From contig QCWE01000003.1 of assembly GCA_003149555.1 (NCBI GenBank), positions 8,627 to 36,349 on the forward strand: a stretch of DNA of 27,723 nt, in the 5' to 3' direction. The notes beneath the pieces were generated by a model. The model saw nothing but the letters and a program-made list of their open reading frames with translations, did no database searches and had not been told where the DNA came from. Within the stretch, counting starts at the first letter, position 1. The number at the start of each line of letters is the position of its first letter. This DNA is from Candidatus Aquiluna sp. XM-24bin5. Lineage in GTDB: Bacteria; Actinomycetota; Actinomycetia; Actinomycetales; Microbacteriaceae. The translations under genes and the position numbers were made by a program. Of the stretch, positions 1 through 12,100 are shown piece after piece.

Positions 1-102
1 CACAATCACCGCATCTGTCAGCGACCCACCAAACTCAACACGCTGCGGTACACCTGCAGCAGAGCCAACGTTCAATCGAACAGTGCCAGCATAACCAACA
101 TT
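1..102 (-). other. Start of a further domain, cut by window end
   Basis: The 34 residues after the linker (NVGYAGTVRLNVGSAAGVP, then QRVEFGGSLTDAVIV) alternate hydrophobic and small residues like a beta-sandwich edge. Too little is present to name the domain. No stop codon is seen before the window end. Confidence 0.5.
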
Positions 103-3100
103 GCCCTCAGTCGGCACCGGATCAACAGGATCCACCGGCTCCTCACCGCCACCACCGGTATCTCCCCCACCGGTCGTCGTGCGATCCACAATGAGCTCAT
201 TGTCGCGCATCCAAACGCCGCCCAGATCATCGATATAGGCATAGCCCGATGTGGAGGTCTGAGTGCTGACCACATCAATCACACGGGACGCATCAGCTGT
301 CACAGGTCGCAGACCCGGGGTCTGAGTTTCGAACTGACCGGTGCTTGGGTTGTAGAGATGCACCGGTACAGACCCGGCGGTGAACACCCCTTGCGAGGTG
401 CGCACATCCACCAGCGTGGCCGTGCCTTCAAAGCCTGCCGCCGCCAGGGCCGGTGCGCGCCGATCCACATCATCCACCAGCAGCGCCAGGTCCTGATCTT
501 CGCGCGCAATCACCTGATGTGCGCCTGTCTCATTATAGCGCTGTGCGGCTGTCGGGTCTCCGTAAAGGATGTCGCCGATATTCTGACGCACCATCAGCTC
601 ATGCGAGCCACCTGTGCCAAAGAGACGGTTTTTCTCACCTCCAAAGGGCACGGCTTCGGCAATCTCGATCGCCCGGCGAATGATCTGGGTGGCCACCCCA
701 GAGGTGTCGGAGACGGTCTCAAACCCGCCAGCCCCCATCTCACGACGGATCGTGGCATGGCCTGCGGCAATCACCGTGCCATTGACCGGGGTCTGATCTG
801 TCGGATCGCCCGTGCCGCCCATCAGGATGTTTGAGCCCGCCCGTGTGGAGGGTGCCGGAAGCGGCGCGCCAAAGGGATCGGGGTTTGAAACCGTCAGACC
901 TGTCAGGTGACCACCGTAAAGCGAGGACGCCCCACCCATGATGTCATTCTGACCTTCGCCTCCAATGACCACGTCATTGCCAACACCCGCCTCGATATAG
1001 TTCGACCCTGCCGTTGTCGGCTGCGCACCTGTTCCCGGACGGATCAGAACAAGATCTGATTTGCCACCGCTTGCGGCTGTGGCCGTCGCGTAGAGGTACT
1101 CGCGGCCCCCATTGATGTCGCGATACATCAACAGACCGATATCGGTGGTGGTCTTGTCGGCCCAAATCTTCCAGCCGGACCGATTGCCCGCATCGAGGTA
1201 GTCGTAAACCGCATCCCCCTGCAGGACAGACGGGTTCACACCAACACGGGTATCGAGCAGACCACCCGTCGTCAGAACCAGACTGCCATCGCCCAGAATG
1301 GTGTCATCGCCCTGCCCCCCAAAGAGCAGGTCATCATCTGCACCACCGGCAATCGTATTGCTGCCAAAGCGCGACGTGGTGTGCGCAGGATCGATATGGA
1401 GCAGGATTTCCCGAATGAGCCGCCCGGTTGGGTCGGTCTGAGCTGCCCCACCACTGGAGGTCAGCCTCGGATCCACCTGCTGCGCCGCCACCTTGATGAG
1501 GCCATGCCCACCAAGAACCACATCATCTCCGGCACCTGCATCAATCGCGTTGTTGCCATCGGCCAGAGCCAGACCTGTGGGCGCCAGACGCGCCGCATCC
1601 ACGAAATGACCCCCAATGATGTCATCATCACCGGCGCCACCGAGCAGCACATCACCGCCCTGGCCACCGATGATGAGATCGCGGGCCCCGCCGCCATCAA
1701 TGCGGTCATCGCCACCCTCAGCCGCTGCCGTCAGGATGGAATGCAGACCAAGCGCACCCCCCTCGACTGGCAGAGCCAGACCCGCGGCACTTGCGGCCAC
1801 CAGACCATCGATCTTGGCATGATCACCAACAAGGATGTTGGAGCCACCCGAGGTGACAATCCGGTCCGCACCGTAGCCGCCCAGAACAATGTCATTGCCG
1901 CCCGCCGTGGTGATCGTGTCATTGCCACCATTCACCCCAGCCAAGGACGTCAGGCCCTCCAGCTGGTTGTTCACCACAACCGCCTGGCCGAAATCACCGA
2001 AGATCCGGTTATTGCCACCGGTTGCCGTGATCGTATCACCACCTTCACCACCGAAGGCTATGGCACCGCTCATACCGAGCGTAATGCTTTCTCCTGCGCC
2101 ACCGCTTTGCGCAAGCGAGCGCGTTGCATGGATCTGGCCCATCTCACCGGTGAAGGTGATCTCGGCCCCATCACCGAACACCATGCTGCCAGCACCTGTG
2201 GCAGAAGCCAGGATCTGATCCGCAGCGCCCCCACCCACAAGGATGTTCAGACCCGAGCCCGCTGTGATCTGGTCAGCCGCACCCGAGCCAGCTGTGCTGA
2301 TCGTGGATGGCAGCGCGCCATTCCAGGCCGTGATAGTGTTGGCCACTGCGTGGTCCCCAAAGACCACACCTGCGCCGCTGCCAAGAGTGATTGTATCGGC
2401 ACCCGCTGTGTTCAGCGCCTCAATCCGCGCAAGACCCGTCATCCGGTCAATTCTGAGCGCACCATCCCCGATGATTAGATCACCACCCGTGCTGCCGATG
2501 ACCGTATCATTGCCAGCACCCGCCACCAGGGTGGCGCTGACAGGACCACCACGGATCGTGTCATTGGCCGCCCCTGCATCCACCAGAACATGGCCACCAG
2601 ATTGTTGGCGCAGATCAATAAGATCAGCCCCCGATGTCAGATCACCAGACGTGCCGTCTGCCGAGAGGCCCGGATAAAGCGCATGATCCCGCTCGCTATC
2701 ACCGTAGAGCACAACCGCTTGTGTGCCCTCAATCTGACCAACCGGCAGAGTGTCACTGCCAGGGCCACCATGCACGATAGTAACCGCCCCACGGCTGGTC
2801 CCATCCGATGTGTCCGGCAAATTGACGATATCGAAGCGATCATTGCCAAGACCCAAGAAGACCTCATTGGTCTCAAAGCCTTCGGCCAATACGCCTGAGA
2901 CTTGCGCGATTTCGCCTGCAGATGTCAGGAGTGACACTGGGGTTGTGGCGAGGCCCAGCCCCGTCAAACGCATGTAATCCTGCGCACCCACGCTCGCCGC
3001 TGAAATCGCGCCTGTCAGCGCATCCTCAGCCAATTGGCTTTGCACCGAGAGCCGGTCAATCGACGCGGTATCGGTTGCAAAGACCCGTGCCAGACCAATC

Positions 3101-6100
3101 TGACCCCGCCCGGTTTCCCCAGGCAGACCGATGGTGCGCGTGAGCGGATCAGAAAGCCCGGCCCCCCCATGCAGACGCAGACCGCCATCAAAGCTGTCCA
3201 GAATGCCACGCGCCGCGATTGGATCGATGGCCACTTTGCTGAGATCGCCTGAGCGCGTGCCCTCCGTATATTCATGGGTGGCAAGCCAGGCGTCAAAGCT
3301 GACCGGGGTCTGGCTGACCAGTGTTGGGCCACCAATAGAGATCGGGGCAATAACAAGGGGGTCTCTACCAGCACCCACAACACCGGAAACGGCTCCTGCC
3401 ATGACAATATGGTCAGACCCGATCCCGCCAAAGACCTCGGTCAGCGCACCTGCCCGGGAACTGTGCAGGTGTATCGCGTCATCTCCACCGCGGCCATCAA
3501 TGACCACATGCTCTTCAGTGCCGGAGACATTCACGGTCCGGCCCGCACCGCGCAGGCGCGTTTCTTCCAGCAAGATCACATCGGCGCGCTCAGAGCCGTG
3601 GAACTCGACCCGGTCCACATCGCCGCCTGTCACAAGATCAACTTTAGCATTCAGCAGGTAGCGGGTTTCTCCTGTGGTCTCGGTGCCCGTAGCAAAGCTG
3701 CGCAGGATAATGTCATCCTCTCCTGCACCGCTTTCGATCCGCAGATCCGCTGCGTTGGCATTGACCTCGATCCGGTCGCTGCCACTGCCGCTGCGGATCA
3801 AGGTGGCATGGGCCACACCTGGGCTGATCCAGCCCCCATCCACGGCTGTGGTCAGCACCCCTGTCAGCGGCTCACCGGACAGCAGATCTGTGGTGTTTGC
3901 CGGAGCAGACGGGAAGAATTGCCCAACCACAATATGGTTGTTGCCTGTGCCAGCATCGAGGACCGTTGTTGTGGTGTTGTCTTCAAACACCACAAGATCG
4001 TCGCCACCCGCGGTCTCAAGCAACAGGCCGCCATTCTGCTTGCCATTGTAAATAATCTGCTCAGCCGAAAGGGCCGGCTGTCCCGCCCGGAATTGATCCG
4101 GCGTGCCATGCAAGACCGCAAGCAAGCGAGACCGCGACAGGAAGACATCATTTTCCGATGTGCCTTGCACGCGCAGTCGGTCCAGCTCGGAGGTCGATGT
4201 GCCGGTGTCGAGAACCTCGATCTTGTAATTGATCCCAGCGCCCGATGTGCTGCCATGGGTCAGGATGTTGACCTTGTCTGCACCTGTCTGACCATTGATC
4301 ACCAGGCGATCCCCTGGCGCCTGTGCAGGTAGGCGGATGATGTCAATCACATCGGCGTTCTGACCACCGAGGATGGTGGCATCCGCGTTCAAGCGTTCAA
4401 GGTCGAGGAAAAGCAGGTAGTCTTCTCCGGCGCCCAGATTGAAGGTGGCTGTTTCAGCCTCGACAGCCGTCAGGCCAATGCGCAGATCATCCGCCGCATC
4501 ACCGGTCCGGACATCCAGCAGGTCCGCTGCGGAAACCAGCCCCTCTTCAATCCAGACACGATCCGCCCCACCAGCCGTATCGAGGTAAATGTCCCCCGCA
4601 CTGACCAGAGTGCTGTCAAAAATATCAATCTGATCTGCACCGTCGCCCAGCTGGATCAGTATACCTTCCTGACCTGCCTGCAAGCGCGCCGTGTTAAGGT
4701 TCATACGGGTTGTCGTATTGCCCGTATTGCGGATTTGCAGAGTGGTGGCTGCAATCAGCGCGCCCGTCACAATCAGGGCATCCTGGACGGCGTCATCCGC
4801 GCCAAGATCAATGGTCACAGATTGCTCGCTGCTCTCCAGACCACCTGCAGCGGTGATCTCGACCGTGTCGCCGCCACCATTGGTTTCAACACGCACGACA
4901 CCTGTCAATGCCCGCATGAACGCGTTGAGTTGCAGCACATCCGGGCCAGCACCGGTGGTGATCACCACATCCCGTGTGGCTTCAGCCAGCGCATTGAGCG
5001 TCATCAGCAAGGCGCCTGCACCAGTATTGGTGACGATGATATCCCGCCCTGCGGAGAGCACATCTTCGATGGTCAATGTGGCCTGGCCAGAGGCAATAGA
5101 CCCCAGATCAAAGCGGATATCGCCTGTCTCTGCGGTCACCGTGCTCAGGGTTGTGACGTCATCCTGACCCGCTCCGGTTTGAATGGTGACATTGGTGCCC
5201 GCAAGAACCGCATCACGCAGGATGATCTCGTCATTGCCAGAGCCTGTGCTGACCAGAACGAACGTGTCAGCTGTGATCGTGCCTGTGACATCGATGAGCG
5301 CATTGCCAAGGGAGGATTTCAGAAGGCTGACGGATGTGCCCGCGGAGATATTCCCCAGCACACGCATGCTTTCCAGGGCTCCGGACACCCCAGTTCCCAA
5401 ATCGAGACGAACCAGACCTGTGGTGCTGGTCACATTGCGATCAAGAAGAATGCTGTCTGTGCCGCCACCCATATTGACGATGAGCGAATTGGCCGCGCCG
5501 TCGATCAGGGCGTCGCCTGCCAGAACATCTCCCGTCACATGCAGCGTATCATTGCCCGAGCCGGTCTGTATCAGAACATTGCGCCCTGCGGTAATATCAC
5601 CATCCGGCAAGGTCGTTGTGAGCAAGCCCCCCTGGACCAGGATGTCGGTACCTGTTGTGCCAGACGAGAGCAGGGTGACATCGAGACCTGCGGTGACATC
5701 CCCCTCGATGATCTCAAACCGCTGGCGACCAAAGAAGCCGCTTGTGCCCAGATCGACAGTGATCGAGCCCGTGAGGGCAAGCATTTCATTCGCCACACGG
5801 ATCTCGTCAGAGCCTCCATTCGTGGTGATCTGAATGTTCCGCCCTGCATAGAGGGACTGGCGGAAGTAGAAATTGTCATCCCCATCCGGGGTATCAATCA
5901 GGATATCACGCCCTGCGACCACATCCTCAATGATATCAATTGTAGCATCCCCATCGAGCGACGCAAAAATAACCACGTCAACGCCGGCATAGATCCCACC
6001 TTCTTCGAGGATCAGGGCTTGCACGCCACCATTGCTGGCATCGCTGAGATCGACCGTCACCGTGCCTTCACGTGCAAAGAGCGTGTAAAGCGTGGCATCC

Positions 6101-9100
6101 GGCTCGCCGTCAAACGGCAATGTGCCGCGGATATCGACCGTGTCTTCGCCGCGCCCGTTTTCAATGGTCACGTTCCGACCCGCATCGATGGCGCCTTCAG
6201 TGATAAAGCTGTCGTCACCACCACCGGTCCAGAGCGTAAAATCACGCCCTGCCACGAAATTACCCGCCTCGCTGGCTGTCGCGATCAAGGCCCCAGTATT
6301 ATTGGCATAATCTGCAACATCAGTAAGTTCCCACTGCGCCGGGAAGCCAGATGTGAGATCCTCTTCGGTCAGAGCGGAAAGATCAAAAGTCTCTCTGGTA
6401 AAGCCAATATAGGTATAGATGACGGGCTGGCCATCGAACTCAAACAGGACCTGATCCCCGTTTTGCACAAGAACGGGCTGCGAGGGATCAAGCTGCAGGG
6501 AATAGAGCCGGTCGAACGCATCGATCTGGATGCCTTCCAGGAGGCGTGTGGACTCTTCGGTGAAGACCAAACGATATCCACTGTCATCAATATCCGCAAT
6601 TTCGAACGTGCCTGGGCGGCTGGTGCCCCCGGGTGAGGTCAGCAGAAGTGTATCGCCAACATTCATCTGCAGATTGGCATCGAGCTTGCGCTCCACAGAA
6701 ACGGTAGAGGTCACACCCAGGCTGAAGTTTGTCCCGAAGGCCGTGCTCAGAGTGATCTGGCTGCCATCCTCGGACACAGCGCGCACTGCCATCTGCTGTA
6801 CGGCACTTCCTTGAGTGATCCGTAAAAGATCGCCTTCCCGCAATCCTTCAAACGTCTCTGCCGCTGCTGTGAGCTGACCACGCCCACTGACATTGGCCAG
6901 CACCATGCTGTCTTCGACACCAGACGTGACGGCCTGCGCCGCACCTGCCGCTTCAACATTCAGGCCAAAGCCCGAGCGCACTGTGTAAATGTCCCGCTCC
7001 AGCGCAACATACTGCACCTCAGGCAATTTGTAGATGCGGATGTCGCGCAGTGCATCGATATTCCCTGCGATGAGGAACTGATCCTCCGGATCGCTGTCAT
7101 CCCCAAAATCAATAATGACATCGCCGCGCTGGATGGAGACCCGCTCCAGTTTCGCAGCTGCGGTCTCCGTTTCTGGAGCAATCCAATCCGCCCCCAAATA
7201 TCCGAAGGTGGCGATATTCCCCTCAACGTCCAGAATATCATTATCCGCGCCTGTCCGGATACGGATATTGGCGGCTGTGAGATCTGTCACGATGTTGATC
7301 GTGTCGGCCCCCGCATAGGTGTCGAGCACAAAATCGCGTGCCAGGGTCAGGGTGCCGGTAATATTGACGGCATCTGCACCAAACGTGCTGGTTCGGATGA
7401 TGAGATCCCCAGCTGTGGTCACGTTATACGCGGTCTGGGACGAGCTGATGATCTCTTCGATGACACCGCGAGTGATCATGGTCCCGGCGATGGTGACATC
7501 CCCGCCCCGCTCTTCATCAGTGGTGAGCACATCATAATCGGTATTGACGAAGATATCGCGCAGCGCGTCGACAGTTGCGCCAGCTTCCAGCACAAAGTGA
7601 TCGCCCGCATCAAAACGGATCGACCCTTCACGGGAGAGCACTGTGACACCAGAGGCCACCGTGATGGTGTCGTCATCAGGATCAAAACTGTCATTTGCGA
7701 TGTAATGGATATCACCCACAGCATCGACACTGCTCGTGATATTCACCGGTGATGAGGCGCTGACGATGACTTCGCCGCCAGCAAACATACCTGCTGCAGC
7801 GGAATCTCCAAAGGCCTGAACTTCCAGGTCTCCAGAATTCGCGAGATAGGTGTTTTCCTCGGTAGACTTGCCCTGCAGCACGCCGATCCGGCTGAAGATC
7901 GGATTGTCAATCTCACCAATGTTGTAGCGCGCCACCAGATAGGCGCGGCCGCCAGAGACGTTGGAAATCCGGTCGCTGTTGTCATCAAGACCAGCGGCAT
8001 TCAGGATGGAGCCGTTTAAGGCCGTGATAAAGGCTGTCCGCCCGATATCATTGGCCTCAACTGTCTCTACTTGGGCGGTTGCCGTGGTCGAGGTGATCGA
8101 GATGAAGGCCGAGTATGGAACGCCTGGACGGCGGGCCGTCAGTTGGACAGCTCCCAGCGTGGCCTCAAGCGCCGCATCAACCTCTGCAATCTCAGACAAG
8201 GCCGCGTTGGCATTGATCAGGGCTGCAATCTGAGTGGCCACGTTCTGGCGTGCAATCAGACTGTCGCCTGTGACTGCCGCGCCATTGCTGTCCTGAAGGT
8301 CTTCGTCTCGGACCGTGTAGGTGATGACCACGCTCTCGATGGTGGTGGTGATTGTATCACCGACCGCCAGCACACCGCCAAAGACAAGGTTTTGGATTTG
8401 CGACAGCGGATCACTGGTCTCGATCGTGTAGACATAGATATTGCCATTCCCCACGCCGTTTGAATCGACCTGGGTGATATAGCTGTCCTGGAAGCTCTCT
8501 GTGGTCAGCACGCCAAGGGCTGTGCGCGCCATATCAATGTCCAGCGCATTGCCAGCGCCGCCAATAAAGCCGTTTACAGAGCGCAGCGTGATGTTGTTGC
8601 CATAGATATCCGCTCGCGGCAGGCTCGGAGTGGTCTCCGATGTGCTATAAGGATCGGTTGGGTCAAAGAGATCCACTGCGTCCTGCATGGACCCCAGAGC
8701 CGTCAATGTCACATCGCCATCTGCGACATAAACACTGCGCACACTCATGTCGGAATCCTCGTAAAGAACGATCCCATCACCCGCGATCAGGGTCACCCAT
8801 CCACGGCCCACGCCGCTGCCATCCCCGCGCGCATCGATCTCAAACGGATTGGCATCCGTGCCAATTGTGCCTGCAGCGCGCAGACGAATATCCGATGCCT
8901 CGATATTGACGAAACTCAGCGAAAGCGCATCGATGATGCTGCCATCAACTGCGTAAAGGTCCGCATCGCCTCCTGATGAGAACACCGTTGCAACACGCAT
9001 GTCCCCTGCCGTCTCACCCAGCCAGATATCTCCACTGGCGCGTGCCGTCATGTCAGCACTCAGACCTGTCAGATTGTACCAGACGCGCGCATCAGCGGTC

Positions 9101-12100
9101 CCGATCTGACCATCTGAGGCCTCAAAAAGAACAGAGCCCACTGTGACAACATTGGGATCCGTGCCACCGCTTGCATTAAAGATGCTTTCAGACGTTTTGA
9201 GACGCACAGGCCCATCAGCCTGCACCAGGCCCAGTTCCATGGATTGGGACTCAGAGCCGAGGAAGACCTCGCCCCCCGCCACAACATCGATCTGACCTGT
9301 GGCCTCAACGTTGAAGTCATCGCGCAGGATCACTTCGATGAACTGAACAGGCACAACGGTGCGCAAGGCCACACCAATGTCCGTCTCATCGATAATGCCA
9401 TCGGCTTTTGTGGTCTCGACGGTCAGCACCGTGCCATCAGCACTGATCGCCGTGATGACAAAGGCGGTATCCTCACCATTGACATTGTCCGACGACCGGA
9501 TGGCACTGTCGGCAAAGCCTTCCGCAACCGGGCTGAGATTGGCCACAACCAGAGCATCCCCAACCTCAAAGACGTCAAAGGGATCACCGCCGGTATTGGT
9601 GATGGTCCCGGTAAACTCGCCGGTACGTTCAAAACTCACAAGGCTGCTGGCACTCTCCCCAAGGGGGTTCAGTGACACGGACGCCAAGGTCACATCGATA
9701 TCGACTTCGAGCGCAATGATCTGTTTGGAACTCGCCTCTGCGATCACAATCGTATCGGCGGTGACGGACTCGATTGTGTAGAAGGCCTCTTCGGTTGCGT
9801 TCTGCGTGCTGCCATTGACCTGCAGGATATCCCCCGCCTCAAAGAGCGTGTCCCAATCACCGGTCCCACTGGCACGTGTGATTGTCCGGGTTTCAGGATC
9901 AAAATCGACCGATGCCGAGATTTGATCGGTGAGCAGGAAGTTGATATCCGAGCGCTCTGCCGCAGCCAGCAGAATACGGCTCTCGGTGGTCAGCTCCTCG
10001 CTCATGTCAATGAGAACAGAGCCCGAGGTCAGGCCCACATTGCCCTGGACTTCGATGCGCAAGGTGCCTGCAGAAATATTCGGGTCCTCAATAGAGGTCC
10101 GCGTATCTGTGACAGGCTGCAGCAAACCAACGCCGTAGCCGTAAAGCAGCTCATCGGCCGTCCAGATCTTAATCGAGGCCTCGATACGGTCGATCTCGCG
10201 CTGAGTGAGGGCCTCAACGTAATTCGGGTTGTATTCATCGAGTGTGAACGTCTCAACCGTGCCCACATCCGTCGTGGGCGCACCTGGATCATCGGTCCCA
10301 TTGACCCCAAGCAGCTCGTCCTTGGTAAAGGCCGCGGACCAGGTACCGTCTGCCGCTGTTGTGACCTGACGATTGGTCCCGGACCAGGTGATGGTGACGA
10401 CCTGCCCTGCGGTGGCCGTCCCCGAAACCGTCCCATAGGTAGGCTCAAGGTAACGTGCATTGAGTGTGCGGAACTGTTCGGCACGGGTGGTCCGCAGCAC
10501 CTCGATTTGTGCAGCGGCATCCCCTGCGGGATCACTTGAGCCAAGCTCTGTCGCTTGAGCCTCATAGAAATCCAGAAGGGCGGCCTCTTCGTCCGGATCA
10601 ATGACAAACGCCGTATCATCCCCGCCCATAACAGCGTCATAGGCAGTTTGATCATGCAAATCGCGCCAGCGCCAATAGGTCTGGTATTCACGGGTCTTGG
10701 CGGCCTGCAATGCGGTCTTGGCATCTTCGACCTTGTTGGAGGCCCCCGTCTCTTCTGTGAGCTCCATGTCGGTCCAGACCGAGCCCAGAAGTTGCTCAAT
10801 GGCGCGGGTATCAACGATCGCGCGATCATTGCTATCGAGGATACTGCCATTGGGCACATAAATCGCGACATCCTCAATCGGCAGGAAGCCTGACGGCGTC
10901 TCACCCGCATCAATGCGGTTCACACGCAGATCACCGGAGATTTCACGGATATGTGCGCCGGTCATTGCCTGAATCGTCAGGTGGTCTTCCGCGCGAATGC
11001 CGGATGTGTCGATTTTGAGAATATTGGTCGCACTGCCGACCGAACCACGCTCCGATACCAGGGTGATATCCGCGCCTGTCACAGAGGCTGCAACGCCCAG
11101 GTCCGAGGCAAAGATATCATCTTGCGCCGAGAGGCGCACCGAGCCGCGATACCCGGTCGTCGTGTTCTCGGAGATCACCTCACCGAGGGCGAGATCCCCA
11201 GATGGCTGATCGATGTTGATCTTACCGCCAGAGGTTGTTGCATCAAGCTGCGCATCGGGCACCTGGCTCAGATTGACCGGCAGAGGAACAGTATCTGTCC
11301 CAATACGCCCACCAGCTGTCAGGGAAACAAATTTGCCGCCCACGGATGCCGTTGTGACTTCATCACCTAAGTCCACCTGACTGGAGAGGCTGGCTTTTGC
11401 GGTGATGTCTTTTTGCGTGGTGAGCGTGGTGGTGCCACGCTCGTTGAGGATCTGGCCATCCACCAGGATGCTCGAAGAGCCTGCATTCACATTGAACGAC
11501 CCTGCCGTATTAAACAGGAAATCGATCTCAATCATCCGGTCCGCAGCAATCGAGTGCGAATGGGTGGTGAAGCGACCCACGGTCCGCTCATACTGATAGG
11601 TATAGGTTTTCTTGCCATACCAAGAGGAGCGCACATTGTAATATGTCTGCTTCCAATCGGTGGCATCCGTTGTGACAACATCACGCGTGTAGGTGTAAAG
11701 CGTGCCACCCGATTCAGAGACATTCGCAAATTCATCGTCAGGCAGGCTGATACTGCTATTTCCAACGCTGCTGACATCACGGGTGTAGAAATAATTCGAA
11801 TCCGGGATCAGCTCCTGGCTGAGGATCTGCGTGACAGGCGGCACCGGAATATTATCCGTGCCCAGATCAATGATGCCGAGCCAGCCTTTTTCCTGCCAGC
11901 GCGCGGTCTCGCGGGTCCGTGAGGATTCACCAATCGCCCAAGCATATCGCTGATTGGCCAGTGGCTGGTAGCTACCAGTTGTTGCATGTCCAAAGGTACC
12001 AATCGCAGCCCCTGTCGCCCTATTGGCAACAGCAACATCGACCGTCCCATTGGCCTGTTTGGTATAAATGGTGATCAGGCCACGCGCTTTATCTTCGATG

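Larger units (their letters stand above)
8401..10116 (-). other. FHA-like beta-helix with two GDxLxV modules
   Basis: Beta-helix style strands run through this part: TGQIDVVAGGEVFLGSESQS, SVLFEASDGQIGTADARVWY, RASGDIWLGETAGDMRVATV, IRLRAAGTIGTDANPFEIDA and RADIYGNNITLRSVNGFIGG. The recurrent 'xGxIGTxxxPxxID' and 'xGDIWLxE' phrases are typical of long FHA-like proteins. Two small GDxLxV modules at 9.4-9.9 kb are listed separately. No cysteine, no catalytic motif and no membrane segment is seen. Confidence 0.68.

Noticed and set aside
1381..2478. + strand open frame of 365 codons, and similar ones at 358-834, 3274-4332, 11986-13197, 16573-17763, 17974-19197 and 21787-23262
   Set aside because: All are codon-aligned shadows of the giant gene, with no motif sense and starts at arbitrary ATG codons.
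787..2832. CRISPR or other DNA-level direct repeats
   Set aside because: Repetition is at protein level with varied codons and no constant repeat/spacer lengths.
4735..6636. + strand open frame of 633 codons
   Set aside because: It is the exact antisense of the coding frame. Its translation is rich in Cys, His, Arg and Gln with no domain pattern, and the opposite strand has clear repeat motifs throughout.
10029..10913. Minus-strand open frame of 294 codons in a different phase
   Set aside because: It overlaps the helical/Ig insert of the real frame. Its Arg/Pro/Ser-rich, Met-rich product has no family features, which is typical of an out-of-phase reading of GC-rich DNA.
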